DNA of 31,364 nucleotides from Bacillota bacterium (GTDB taxonomy: Bacteria; Bacillota; Clostridia; Acetivibrionales; DSM-1351): contig JAEYTP010000066.1 of assembly GCA_023433945.1 (NCBI GenBank), positions 1 to 31,364 on the forward strand, read 5' to 3'. Below, piece by piece: positions 1-8,102 of the stretch; positions within the stretch are counted from its first letter, which is position 1; the number at the start of each line of letters is the position of its first letter. The notes below the pieces were generated by a model. It was not told where the DNA came from. It saw only the letters and a program-made list of their open reading frames with translations, and ran no database searches. A program made the translations under genes and the position numbers.

Positions 1-306
1 GCAAGCATTATCTTATATTATGTAGGAAGCCTAATAGGTGGAAGTTTACTAGATAAACTTAGAAAGAAATATAAAAAGGTAGATGAATCAATTAATAGTA
101 CAAAGGTATATATAGATAAGTATGGAAATAAGGGTGTATTTATATCGCGGTTAATACCGGTTGCAAGAACGCTAATCTCATTTATCGCGGGACTTTTTAA
201 AATAAATATAGTTAAGTTTATGACTTATTCAGTCTTTGGAATAGCAATTTATAATAGTGTATTTATTCTTTTAGGTTTTTTCGGAGCAGAAATCTTAATA
301 AAATAG
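1..306 (+). CDS. DedA-family membrane protein, C-terminal fragment
   Basis: The first frame of the window is open from base 1 to a TAG at 304-306 and encodes about 101 residues, so the gene is cut by the window edge. The stretch ISRLIPVARTLISFIAGLFK (about residues 49-68), with its conserved R-x-x-P-x-x-R core and following glycine, is the hallmark of the DedA/SNARE-associated (VTT) family. It is followed by a hydrophobic segment and a short end typical of the last transmembrane helix. DedA proteins are inner-membrane proteins now linked to undecaprenyl-phosphate or phospholipid flipping; which activity applies here cannot be told. No good terminator follows, only a weak AT-only inverted repeat (306-316 with 339-348). 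No functional tie to the downstream xylose genes is visible. Confidence 0.8.
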   Translation, partial: ASIILYYVGSLIGGSLLDKLRKKYKKVDESINSTKVYIDKYGNKGVFISRLIPVARTLISFIAGLFKINIVKFMTYSVFGIAIYNSVFILLGFFGAEILIK

Positions 307-685
307 TAAAAATATTCAAAAAGCATATGTTGTTTTGTAATATTTTACTAAATAGTATATTGATTATTGAAAAATTTTCATTAGTTTGTTACACTTTATA
401 ATATAGTATTAAAAAGTACATTGTTTGAATATAATATCATAAATTTATAATTGAAGCGATACTAACTATGCTATTTATATTAAAAAACCTTATTTAAAAG
501 CCCAGTGTAATGATTTTACTGTGCTAATATAGTCTCGATTTACAGGGTAAACGTTTAATATAATGCAGAACCATAATATAAAATTTAATAATGTGATATT
601 AAGAAGTTATGGTAGAGTGTGTTTATATTTGTCAGAATAGGGGTATTAAGTAAGTATCCAAGGTATTGTGGGGAAAGGTTTATAG
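307..685. other. AT-rich intergenic region upstream of xylR
   Basis: This 379-bp stretch has no credible coding frame. It holds a weak AT-only inverted repeat right after the DedA stop, an imperfect stem (AGCCCAGT ... ACTGTGCT, about 499-525), and the putative xylR promoter with a cre-like palindrome at 546-559, listed separately. I see no riboswitch or tRNA. Confidence 0.6.
546..564 (+). promoter_or_regulatory. Putative cre (CcpA) operator and -10 box upstream of xylR
   Basis: TAAACGTTTA at 548-557 is a perfect 10-bp palindrome. In the form GGTAAACGTTTAAT (546-559) it fits most positions of the catabolite-responsive element consensus TGWAARCGNWWNCW. A consensus TATAAT lies at 559-564. The nearest -35-like hexamer, TTTACA at 539-544, is only 14 bp upstream, so the promoter is not ideal. 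A bound repressor here would overlap the RNA polymerase site. CcpA control of xylose genes is well known in Firmicutes. The assignment to this site is inference. Confidence 0.45.
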
Positions 686-1885
686 ATGAGGAATTCTAAG
701 GCTACTGGAAATAATAAATTTTTAAAGGAATTTAATGAAACTGTACTGTTGGATTTAATAAGAACAAATAAGCTGATTTCTAAAGCTGACCTTGCTCAAA
801 TAACGGGATTATCCCCGACAGCAACGGGAATGATTGTTTCAAAGCTATTGGAAAAGCAGTATATAGAAGAAGGTGGCATTGGTGAATCGAGTGGGGGCAG
901 AAGACCCGTTCTATACCAGCTAAGACCAATGAGCTACTACTCATTAGGAATAGATATTGATGATGACTATATAAGATATATCCTAATGGATATACAGGGC
1001 ACTATAGTACATAATGAGAAAGACCTAAATGAATACACAACTGTTGAGCAAACACTATTAGCTATATTGCATAAGTATAATGCCATAGTAGCAAAGTTTC
1101 AAATAGCACAAGACAGGATGATTGGAGTAGGCATATCAGTTCCAGCATTGGTAGACAGTGAATCACAAAGAATAGTATTTGCACCAAACTTGGGATGGAA
1201 AGATATTGATATCAACAGTGCAATTGACTTAAAAGTACCGATACATGTGGAAAATGAGGCAATGTCCACAGCTATATGTGAAAACTGGTTGGGCAGCTGC
1301 GTAGATGAGAAGAATTTTATCTGCATCAATATGAAGTCGGGTATCGGCTCAAGCATATTTGCAAATGGTGCCTTACTTAGAGGATGCTGTGGAAGCGCAG
1401 GGGAAATCGGACATATAATGGTGGACCAGAATGGTGAGAAATGTGCATGCGGAAACTACGGTTGCCTTGAGACCTTTGTATCAGTCAAGAAAATAGTACA
1501 CCGCGCACAGACATTGGCTCGCCAAGGAATACTCCAGATTGAGAACTATACTGATGATGTGGACAATCTAACATATCAGGATATTATAAGGGCTGCCGGT
1601 GATGGCAGTGAAGCCGCAAGGCTTATTTTGCTAGAAGCTGCAGGTTATCTGGCAATGGCAATATCAAACGCAATAAATACAGTAAACCCGTCCAAGATTG
1701 TACTTGGAAAAGAATTGGCTAAGTTGACTTTGGTAATGGATCATATTAGAGATGTTGTTAATACCAAGGCGCTTAGCTACCCGGCATCAAGAGCGACTAT
1801 AGTTAATTCCTCTATTGGAGAAGATGTTTCTTGCTTAGGTGCCGCTATAATTCCACTAAAGAAGCTTTTTGGATATCAAATTTAA
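686..1885 (+). CDS. xylR: XylR-type ROK-family transcriptional regulator
   Basis: This is probably the xylose-responsive repressor of the adjacent xylose isomerase gene. The 399-residue length is normal for ROK regulators. Residues 15-65 form an N-terminal MarR-like winged helix-turn-helix (SKADLAQITGLSPTATGMIV). The ROK sugar-kinase-like domain starts at about residue 86 with GIDIDDD. The zinc site is intact, with H243 in GEIGHIMV followed by C253, C255 and C260 in the CACGNYGC motif. The kinase-like fold normally binds the sugar effector in regulators of this type. The start at 686 has a purine-rich ribosome site (GGGGAAAGG) just upstream. xylA begins 157 bp downstream in the same direction. 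The name rests on family plus neighbour; another sugar ligand cannot be excluded. A cre-like site upstream suggests glucose repression. Confidence 0.85.
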   Translation: MRNSKATGNNKFLKEFNETVLLDLIRTNKLISKADLAQITGLSPTATGMIVSKLLEKQYIEEGGIGESSGGRRPVLYQLRPMSYYSLGIDIDDDYIRYILMDIQGTIVHNEKDLNEYTTVEQTLLAILHKYNAIVAKFQIAQDRMIGVGISVPALVDSESQRIVFAPNLGWKDIDINSAIDLKVPIHVENEAMSTAICENWLGSCVDEKNFICINMKSGIGSSIFANGALLRGCCGSAGEIGHIMVDQNGEKCACGNYGCLETFVSVKKIVHRAQTLARQGILQIENYTDDVDNLTYQDIIRAAGDGSEAARLILLEAAGYLAMAISNAINTVNPSKIVLGKELAKLTLVMDHIRDVVNTKALSYPASRATIVNSSIGEDVSCLGAAIIPLKKLFGYQI

Positions 1886-1969
1886 CTAAGGCATTTTAGA
1901 GAAACGAAGGATTTAACGTTGGAAAAAACAAATGATTTGCCATTATAGAGAAGAAAGAATTAAAAACCA

Positions 1970-2008
1970 GGGAAAACAAAGAATCTAAGAGTCGGGAAAA
2001 CAAAGAAT
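1970..2008 (+). repeat. Two direct repeats upstream of xylA (15 bp, 24-bp period)
   Basis: GGGAAAACAAAGAAT occurs exactly at 1970-1984 and again at 1994-2008, starting 24 bp apart. A looser relative (GGAAAAAACAAATGATT) lies at 1921-1937. The copies end 34 bp before the xylA start. They could be protein-binding sites in the xylR-xylA spacer or a local duplication. No palindromic ROK operator is evident in them. Confidence 0.6.
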
Positions 2009-2042
2009 TTAAATGCCGTGAGGCGGAAAGGGTAGGTTACAT

Positions 2043-3359
2043 ATGGGAGAAATTTTTAAGGGCATCGGGAAAATCAAGTACGAGGGAGCTGCTTCTGACA
2101 ACCCTTTGGCGTACAAGTATTACAACGCTGACGAGGTAATCGGCGGAAAGACAATGAAGGACCACTTAAGATTTGCGGTTGCATACTGGCACACATTTGC
2201 TGCAGCTGGTGCTGACATGTTTGGTGCTGGATCATACCAGAGAAGCTGGGATGGAATGGATGCAATGGATGCTGCAAAGGTAAAGGTAGAAGCTAACTTT
2301 GAGTTTGCTGAAAAGCTAGGAGTTCCCTTCTTCTGTTTCCATGATAGAGATATTTCACCAGAAGGAGATACTCTTGCAGAAACAAATAAGAGACTTGATA
2401 TAATTGTTGCAGCTATAAAGGAAAGAATGAAATCCAGTGATGTTAAGCTCCTTTGGGGTACTACAAATGCATTCGGAAACCCACGCTTTATGCATGGTGC
2501 TTCAACTTCACCAAATGCGGACGTATTTGCATATGCTGCAGCTCAGGTAAAGAAGGCTATGGAAATCACTAAGGAATTAGGTGGAAAGAACTATGTATTC
2601 TGGGGTGGTAGAGAAGGTTATGAAACTCTTCTAAATACTGATCTAAAGCTTGAGCAAGATAATTTAGCAAGATTCTTGAGAATGGCTGTTGACTATGCAA
2701 AGGAGATTGGCTTTGATGGACAATTCTTGATTGAGCCTAAGCCAAAGGAACCTACAAAGCATCAGTATGACTTTGATGCTACTACAGTTATTGGATTCTT
2801 GAAGACTTATGGCCTGGACCCATACTTCAAGTTGAATATTGAAGCAAACCATGCAACTCTCGCAGGACACACATTCCAGCATGAACTTGCAATAGCTAGA
2901 ATAAACAATATGCTAGGAAGCATTGATGCTAACCAGGGTGATATGCTTCTGGGGTGGGATACTGACCAATTCCCAACAAACATATACGACACTACACTTG
3001 CTATGTTGGAAGTTATTAGAGCAGGTGGATTTACTAAGGGTGGTCTTAACTTTGACGCTAAGGTTAGAAGAGGTTCCTTCCAACCAGATGATTTATTCCT
3101 TGGACATATTGCAGGTATGGATACATTTGCAAAGGGCTTGAAGGTAGCTTACAAGATAGTTGAAGATGGAAAGATGGACGCATTCATTGCTGACAGATAC
3201 TCAAGCTACACAACTGGCATCGGTAAGGATATAGTTTCAGGTAAGGTTGGTTTCAAGGAGTTGGAACAGTATGCTTTGACTGCTGACGTTAAGAATAAGT
3301 CAGGCAGACAGGAAATGCTCGAATCAATGCTTAACCAGTACATTCTAGAGACTAAGTAA
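2043..3359 (+). CDS. xylA: Xylose isomerase
   Basis: It interconverts D-xylose and D-xylulose in the cytosol, the first step of bacterial xylose use. The 438-residue length is that of group II xylose isomerases. The active-site His is in FCFHDRDISPEGDT (H100, with D103). WGGREGYETLLNT (187-199) is a family signature. Metal ligands are visible as E231 (FLIEPKPKEPTKHQYD), E267 and H270 (NIEANHATLAGH), D295 (GSIDANQGD), and D306 and D308 (GWDTDQFPT). A GGCGGAAAGGG ribosome site lies at 2023-2033 before ATG 2043. The gene follows the ROK regulator xylR and is closed by a strong terminator. No xylulokinase is adjacent, so xylB must lie elsewhere. The assignment is very secure. Confidence 0.98.
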   Translation: MGEIFKGIGKIKYEGAASDNPLAYKYYNADEVIGGKTMKDHLRFAVAYWHTFAAAGADMFGAGSYQRSWDGMDAMDAAKVKVEANFEFAEKLGVPFFCFHDRDISPEGDTLAETNKRLDIIVAAIKERMKSSDVKLLWGTTNAFGNPRFMHGASTSPNADVFAYAAAQVKKAMEITKELGGKNYVFWGGREGYETLLNTDLKLEQDNLARFLRMAVDYAKEIGFDGQFLIEPKPKEPTKHQYDFDATTVIGFLKTYGLDPYFKLNIEANHATLAGHTFQHELAIARINNMLGSIDANQGDMLLGWDTDQFPTNIYDTTLAMLEVIRAGGFTKGGLNFDAKVRRGSFQPDDLFLGHIAGMDTFAKGLKVAYKIVEDGKMDAFIADRYSSYTTGIGKDIVSGKVGFKELEQYALTADVKNKSGRQEMLESMLNQYILETK

Positions 3360-3395
3360 TTCATGTAGGTCTAGTTAAATAGCTTATCTAAGGGG

Positions 3396-3425
3396 GCCAC
3401 TGCAAATGCAGTGGCTCTTTTATTT
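3396..3425 (+). terminator. Rho-independent terminator after xylA
   Basis: GCCACTGC at 3396-3403 pairs with GCAGTGGC at 3408-3415 around the 4-nt loop AAAT, and is followed by TCTTTTATTT. It lies 36 bp past the xylA stop. The next element, a group IIC intron relic, begins at once after it. Confidence 0.9.
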
Positions 3426-3510
3426 GTTAGCCCAGCATGCGCGAACTCTTACAGGTGAAAGTCCCGAGTAATGCAGGTAGCATGCCACTAAAAGCTAGTG
3501 CAAGCCACAG
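3426..3510 (+). mobile_element. Decayed 5' end of a group IIC intron (relic 1)
   Basis: From GTTAGCCCAGCATG, through ACAGGTGAAAGTCCCGA, to GCTAGTGCAAG, the order and wording follow the 5' part of domain I of group IIC introns, as I remember it from the Oceanobacillus iheyensis intron (GUGUGCCCGGCAUGGGUGC ... GGUGAGAGUCCCGA ... GUUAGCCUAACGCAAGG). The 5' boundary is degenerate (GTTAG for GTGCG). There is no reverse-transcriptase gene and no domain V, so this is a dead fragment. It starts right behind the xylA terminator, which is the target type known for group IIC introns. Recognition is from memory of the consensus. Confidence 0.65.
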
Positions 3511-3727
3511 TAATTAATACTATTTATTTTTGCTTTAGTATAATGTCTTTAATATAGTGAGTCATAGTATGGTACATATGGTATAGCACATAATATTTCT
3601 GGACGCTTGTTATTTAATTGTGCTGTTGGATGAGATTATGCAACATGCAGCAAGATATACTACTCATAATAAACTAGATATATTATTGATAATAAACAAA
3701 ATTTGATATGCTTTTTGGGAGGAAGTT

Positions 3728-4237
3728 ATGGCGGAGAAAACTATTGTAGTACATCCTTTTGAACCAGTTTATGACTGCAATTCAGAGATTCTTATTTTGG
3801 GGTCGCTGCCCTCGATAAAATCAAGAGAAAACAATTTTTATTACGGTCATCCTCAAAATAGGCTATGGAAGGTGCTTGCTTCAATTTTTGGTGAACAAGT
3901 ACCGAAGGATATAAAGGAAAAAACAGAAATGCTACTCAGAAACAAGGTTGCCCTGTGGGATGTTATCAAAAGCTGTACTATTACAGGGTCTTCCGATAGC
4001 AGTATAAAGAATGCTGTTCCCAATGATATCGCAGACCTAATTTCAAAAACACAAATCAAGAGAGTATTTGCAAATGGCAAAAAGGCTTATGAGCTATACC
4101 AAAAGCACTGCAGCAAGTCAACCGGCATAGATGCAATTTATCTGCCCTCGACAAGTCCTGCAAACTCAGGCAATTTTAGCTTTGAGGATTTGTGCAGGGA
4201 GTGGGAGGTGCATTTAATTATAAATACGGAGAAGTAA
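3728..4237 (+). CDS. DNA-deoxyinosine/uracil glycosylase (UDG family 6, HDG-like)
   Basis: This is a 169-residue single-domain member of the uracil-DNA glycosylase superfamily, closest by motif to the hypoxanthine-DNA glycosylase group (family 6). It is expected to excise deaminated bases, chiefly hypoxanthine, starting base-excision repair. Visible motifs are ILILGSLPS (residues 21-29, motif 1), YYGHPQNRLW (38-47), the LWDVIKSCTITGSSDSSIKN segment (76-95) and LPSTSPAN near the end (139-146, the motif-2 loop that grips the minor groove). The start is fixed by TGGGAGGAAG just upstream of ATG 3728. It is monocistronic: its stop overlaps its own terminator and group IIC intron relics flank it on both sides. 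Its exact substrate preference cannot be read from sequence. Confidence 0.88.
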   Translation: MAEKTIVVHPFEPVYDCNSEILILGSLPSIKSRENNFYYGHPQNRLWKVLASIFGEQVPKDIKEKTEMLLRNKVALWDVIKSCTITGSSDSSIKNAVPNDIADLISKTQIKRVFANGKKAYELYQKHCSKSTGIDAIYLPSTSPANSGNFSFEDLCREWEVHLIINTEK

Positions 4238-4269
4238 AAAAACCTGTAACCACTGGTTATAGGTTTTTT
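4237..4269 (+). terminator. Rho-independent terminator of the DNA glycosylase gene
   Basis: AACCTGTAACC (4241-4251) pairs with GGTTATAGGTT (4255-4265) with one G-U pair and the loop ACT. An A-run precedes it and a T-run (4264-4269) follows, extending the stem to about 15 bp. It begins at the stop codon of the glycosylase gene. Group IIC relic 2 starts three bases after the T-run. Confidence 0.9.
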
Positions 4270-4271
4270 AT

Positions 4272-4380
4272 GTGCGCCCAGCATGGGTGCTTTCTCGTCG
4301 GTGAAATTCCGATACGGGGGTTGATAGTGCCAACCGTTAGCCAAGAGCAAGGGTGTCCTCGGTGACGAGGAATCTGAAAG
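4272..4380 (+). mobile_element. 5' end of a group IIC intron (relic 2)
   Basis: It begins with the intact intron 5' consensus GTGCGCCCAGCATGGGTGC. It runs through GGTGAAATTCCGATACGGG and GTTAGCCAAGAGCAAGGGTG to TCCTCGGTGACGAGGAATCT, which follows group IIC domain I (compare GTTAGCCTAACGCAAGGGTGTCC and GGAATCTGAAGGAAGC in the O. iheyensis intron, recalled from memory). Similarity stops at about 4380. The rest of domain I, the reverse-transcriptase ORF and domains V-VI are absent. It abuts the T-tract of the preceding terminator, the classical group IIC target. It is better preserved than relic 1 and shares GCCCAGCATG with it. Confidence 0.8.
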
Positions 4381-4427
4381 ATATCTGCTTCACATTTTGC
4401 TATGGAAGTATTTCCTCACAGATAAAT

Positions 4428-4480
4428 AAAAAAGTTCTTTAAATGCTTCATGAGAAATAAAGCATGTTTGTAAAAGAATT
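4428..4480 (-). terminator. Terminator of the yesM-yesN operon
   Basis: Read leftward just after the response-regulator stop, AAAATTCTTTTACAAACATG and its partner form a long interrupted stem with an inner perfect arm (ATGCTT 4443-4448 with AAGCAT 4460-4465). An outer arm uses AAAGAAC and TTCTTT, and a T-run follows on the minus strand (forward A-run at about 4428-4433). Confidence 0.65.
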
Positions 4481-6067
4481 TTAAGTAATTATACCTTTAT
4501 TTTTCCTGAATTTATTAGGTGTACAGCCAACATAGTCCTTAAAAACCTTAATAAAATAACTAGTTGCTTCATAACCTGTCTGCTCGGCTATAAGACTAAT
4601 GCTCATATTTCCAGAAAGTAACAGATTTTTGGCGTTATTAATACGAACTTCTGTAAGATAAGTATTAAAGCTCTTATTTGTTTTTTCCTTAAACAGAAGA
4701 CAGAAATAGTGAGGGCTATATCCGACTATTTCAGATATTTTGGTCAGCGTAATGTTTTCCATATAATGGCTATCTATATATCGAGTAGCCTTTATTATAT
4801 TTTTATCATCTACAGCTTTGGTGTTGATTAGTACGCAGCGATCGATTACCTCATTAAGCCATTGGATCATTTCGTCCAAAAAGTCCATACTCGCTATCTC
4901 TAAATGAGGATTTATTGAGTTAAGACAAGCTTCATCGGTTCTTCCTGATGTATAGGTCGAGACCAAAAATATTTCAGAAACCTGATTAATTAGTCGCTTT
5001 ACTGTATCAATATCAAATTTTACAATTGACTTCCTATCACTTAAGAATTGTTTAATATAATCTCTAGCGGAAATGAAGTCTCCCGTCTTAAGAATTTCCT
5101 GACACTGCATTACGACTGCCGGAAAAATATTTTCATTATCAGGTTCGCTTTGAGATAGTTCTGTATATAACTGTACACTAGAAGCATTTGCATAGAACCT
5201 GTATCTGAGCGCTCGGCATGCATTTGAAAAATGCATCTGAAGTTGATCGTAACCACTGATAGCTCCGCTAATACCTGCTGATACTGTTAGACCTGATATT
5301 TTAACATTATCGTTAACGTCATAACAAAACTTCTTAATAATCTCTGCTGAACCCCCTTCATTGAGATCCATTGCAACTAAAGTCAAATATAAGTTGTCTG
5401 TAAACTTATAAGAATAACTTTCATATGCAGCAGGAAAATACGATTGTTTAATCGAATCCAATACTATTTCATCTATACTTAGTATTCCTGGAGAACTCCG
5501 TATTGCAGACATACGTTTATATCCATCTACTGCAAATACAATTATATAAAGCCGTAATTTATCAAAACATTTTGACAGAGCAGCCGATGAATTGGAGGGA
5601 TCATAATCACTTATCCCGCTGATCATATTGTGTATATCTTGGACTGGTACTCCTAGTAAGCATATAAGCTCTTCAATATTCCGTTCTGCTTGTTGAATTT
5701 TATTGGCTATCTTTCGACATGAATCTATTATCTCAGCTTCCGTAACCTCTCCTTTGAGTAGGTATTCAGATGCACCGAGCACCATGCACTTACGTGCAAA
5801 GTCAAAATTTTCATGGTTGCTAAGTATAATAATCTGAACTACATCGTTTGTTTCACGTAGCTTTTGAATAAATTCTATACCGTCCATATCAGGCATTATT
5901 ATATCAGTTATTATAATGTCAACCTTGTTTGAACTACAAAATTCAAGAGCTTGTATACCGTTAGAGGCAGAATAAACAATCTCAAATTCCTCGGTATACT
6001 CAGAAAAGGTTAGTTTTAGCCACTTTCTTACTATTATCTCGTCATCAACAATTAGAATTTTTCTCAC
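4481..6067 (-). CDS. YesN-type response regulator (receiver + AraC HTH)
   Basis: This is a DNA-binding response regulator paired with the overlapping YesM-type kinase. The N-terminal CheY-like receiver shows D8/D9, phospho-acceptor D55 (IIITDIIMPDMDG) and K105 (YLLKGE). The middle (about 130-410) is a variable linker region. Residues from about 425 to 525 form two AraC-type helix-turn-helix motifs (LTKISEIVGYSPHYFCLLFK and ISLIAEQTGYEATSYFIKVF). The 528-residue length fits the family. It starts with GTG (6067-6065), preceded on its strand by GGAAGGA at good spacing. The first 23 bases overlap the end of the kinase gene, implying translational coupling. YesMN pairs usually activate a neighbouring sugar ABC importer, here the divergent island starting at 8103. 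That link is inference from position. Confidence 0.93.
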   Translation of the reverse strand: MRKILIVDDEIIVRKWLKLTFSEYTEEFEIVYSASNGIQALEFCSSNKVDIIITDIIMPDMDGIEFIQKLRETNDVVQIIILSNHENFDFARKCMVLGASEYLLKGEVTEAEIIDSCRKIANKIQQAERNIEELICLLGVPVQDIHNMISGISDYDPSNSSAALSKCFDKLRLYIIVFAVDGYKRMSAIRSSPGILSIDEIVLDSIKQSYFPAAYESYSYKFTDNLYLTLVAMDLNEGGSAEIIKKFCYDVNDNVKISGLTVSAGISGAISGYDQLQMHFSNACRALRYRFYANASSVQLYTELSQSEPDNENIFPAVVMQCQEILKTGDFISARDYIKQFLSDRKSIVKFDIDTVKRLINQVSEIFLVSTYTSGRTDEACLNSINPHLEIASMDFLDEMIQWLNEVIDRCVLINTKAVDDKNIIKATRYIDSHYMENITLTKISEIVGYSPHYFCLLFKEKTNKSFNTYLTEVRINNAKNLLLSGNMSISLIAEQTGYEATSYFIKVFKDYVGCTPNKFRKNKGIIT

Positions 6068-7823
6068 TTTCAGTCCTTCCCTCCCTTGGTATTAAAAAGC
6101 TAGCCTCAACGCCTCCCTCGGGGCAGTTAAAAATATGAAGACTTGATTCCATGCCATATTGCAGGATAAGACGGCTATTTACATTATTTAGACCGATTCC
6201 AGAACCATTTTTCTCTGATACCACTTTAAAGAGGTTATCAAACCTACTTTCTGCAATTCCTTTTCCGTTATCTTTTACGCAGACTCGTATTTTGTTATTT
6301 TGTGCTGCTTGTATAGATATTTCTATATGCCCGTAAACTTCCCCGCTGTTAAATCCATGGAAGATACAGTTCTCAACCAGCGGCTGAATGAGAAGTTTGG
6401 GAATAAGCATATTACTTAGACTTGTATCAATATTAAAATCAACATTAAAATTTTCATATTTATATTTTTGTATGGTTATATAGTTTTTCAGACATTCGAC
6501 CTCATCAGCTATTTTAATAAGGTGAACTTTAGGGTTTAGATTCATTTTGAGCAGCTTAATTAGAGCAATAATTACACTGTTTGCTTCATTTGTTTGTCCT
6601 ATTTTTATAAGATAGCGTGCAGACCCTAAAGTGTTATACAAAAAATGTGGGTTAATCTGAGATTGCAGTACTTCTAGATCGGCAGTGCGCTTTTTTTCTT
6701 GCTCTTCCATAAGTTTTTCTAGAAGATTTTTGAGCTCAGCTACCATCTGCGAAAAACAACGGTTTAACATTCCAATTTCATCGTCTCTTATAAGATTAAG
6801 CGCAGGAGGATCAAGCTCTCCTGTCTCAACAAGTTTCATACATTTTACCAGCGAAAATATTGGATCTGATATCTTTCTATAAAAAGCATAGGTTATGGCT
6901 CCAGCCAAAATAAGCGAAAATAGGAGCACAGCTATTAATGGTGATATCAGTCTCTCAAGAAAGTTAAAAAATGTAGGAAGCCGCATACTCTGTACAACAT
7001 ACCAACCTGATTTTTTATTTTTTGAATATACAATAAGGGTAGAACCATTTTCAGAAGTGTAGTAACCTGTATCAGAAGCCATGAGCTTGACAGGATCAAG
7101 GATGATATCATTAGCATTATTTCCGAAAATTATATTACCGTTTTGATCTGAAATGCCTATCTTTATGTCAATGGCACGTGTATTATTTAGTACTTTATCT
7201 ATTCTGTTCTTAAGGAAGGATATAACAACAATTCCTTTTGTTTTGTTTACTCGAGCGGATTTAACAACCCTTATTGCAAAGACCCAGTCTTTTGCATTCT
7301 CTGAAACTGTTGCTCCATCATACCAGCATGTTTGGCCATTTGCTTTCATAACCTGATCATACCAAAAATATTCTTTTACAGAACTGATTGAAAGGAAATT
7401 ATGAGTTTGAGCAGCTGAAGTGTGAAAGGTGTAATGGTTATTTTCAAAATCAAATAGGTCTATCTGGTAGTTTAAATTGGGATTAAAAGAACGATAGTTT
7501 GAAAAATAATTACGGAACCTTAACTGATTTATTTTATATTTTTCAGACTCGGATGATAGAATATCGTTAATTTCCGTGTCAATATATAATGGGTCACTTA
7601 TAGAGATGACTTCAGATAGAAGGTTATCTATTTTTTCATTAACATAACTTATCATGGTTAAGTTTGTCACAGACATATCTTTAGCATAGGATTGAAAATA
7701 TATCATAAAAGAACTAAAACATATTAATATAACTAACATGCACAGTAGGATTAGTAAAAAAACAAACATGCGGGTATAATAGTTGTTTTTTATCTTAACT
7801 ATGGATGAATTGGAAAAAAGCAT
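6045..7823 (-). CDS. YesM-type sensor histidine kinase
   Basis: This is a membrane sensor kinase for extracellular carbohydrate or binding-protein signals. The layout is a first membrane helix at about 19-42, an extracytoplasmic dCache-like sensor region at about 43-291, a second helix at about 292-314 and a HAMP segment at about 315-367. Then comes the His_kinase domain with H393 in QSQINPHFLYNTLGSARY. The HATPase_c domain carries the N-box ENCIFHGF and the motifs DNGKGI and GSGIGLNNV. The 592-residue length is typical. AAGGAGAG lies upstream of ATG 7823 on the minus strand. It is first in its operon and overlaps the response-regulator gene by 23 bp. Divergent placement from the sulfatase/ABC island suggests it senses that island's substrate. 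Confidence 0.93.
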   Translation of the reverse strand: MLFSNSSIVKIKNNYYTRMFVFLLILLCMLVILICFSSFMIYFQSYAKDMSVTNLTMISYVNEKIDNLLSEVISISDPLYIDTEINDILSSESEKYKINQLRFRNYFSNYRSFNPNLNYQIDLFDFENNHYTFHTSAAQTHNFLSISSVKEYFWYDQVMKANGQTCWYDGATVSENAKDWVFAIRVVKSARVNKTKGIVVISFLKNRIDKVLNNTRAIDIKIGISDQNGNIIFGNNANDIILDPVKLMASDTGYYTSENGSTLIVYSKNKKSGWYVVQSMRLPTFFNFLERLISPLIAVLLFSLILAGAITYAFYRKISDPIFSLVKCMKLVETGELDPPALNLIRDDEIGMLNRCFSQMVAELKNLLEKLMEEQEKKRTADLEVLQSQINPHFLYNTLGSARYLIKIGQTNEANSVIIALIKLLKMNLNPKVHLIKIADEVECLKNYITIQKYKYENFNVDFNIDTSLSNMLIPKLLIQPLVENCIFHGFNSGEVYGHIEISIQAAQNNKIRVCVKDNGKGIAESRFDNLFKVVSEKNGSGIGLNNVNSRLILQYGMESSLHIFNCPEGGVEASFLIPREGRTESEKNSNC

Positions 7824-7854
7824 ACTTCTCTCCTTTCAAGCGAATGTTTTATAT

Positions 7855-7860
7855 ATTATA
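7855..7860 (-). promoter_or_regulatory. Putative -10 box of the yesM-yesN promoter
   Basis: Read on the minus strand this is a perfect TATAAT, 31 bases upstream of the kinase start codon. No convincing TTGACA-like box lies at 17 bp, so only the -10 is claimed. Confidence 0.4.
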
Positions 7861-8023
7861 TCATATGTTTACATAATCGGTATACATAAGGTGATATTTA
7901 CTAATAAGAATAAATTTATATTTTATTAGAATATTTTAATACTTTTTTAAACTTAGATTAAGCCAGTGTGAATTTTTTGCTATTTGTTATGAATTAAGAA
8001 ACACAAACTATTTTTATGAACGG

Positions 8024-8029
8024 TATAAT
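8024..8029 (+). promoter_or_regulatory. Putative -10 box of the sulfatase/ABC island promoter
   Basis: TATAAT at 8024-8029 lies 73 bp before the first island gene. The position 17 bp upstream reads ACACAA, far from TTGACA, which is the pattern of an activator-dependent promoter. Upstream are two similar AT-rich segments, TATTTGTTATGAA (7981-7993) and TATTTTTATGAA (8009-8020), that might be regulator half-sites. YesN is the obvious candidate activator, but no binding site can be proven by eye. Confidence 0.4.
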
Positions 8030-8102
8030 AAACTCATGAACCGCAGAATCTTTTAGCTATAGGAACTTTTATATAACAATACAAAAATAGGAGGTGAGAG
8101 TT

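Noticed and set aside
307..685. Riboswitch or structured leader upstream of xylR
   Set aside because: Only weak AT-rich stems are seen; no conserved riboswitch core recognised.
3426..4380. A complete, active group II intron
   Set aside because: No reverse-transcriptase ORF, no domain V hairpin and no 3' boundary could be seen; the glycosylase gene lies between the two fragments with its own terminator and ribosome site.
8094..8102. Upstream GTG start for the first dehydrogenase
   Set aside because: The AGGAGGTGAG ribosome site overlaps the GTG and is correctly spaced for ATG 8103, and the family starts at the K-K-I-G-F-I-G sequence.
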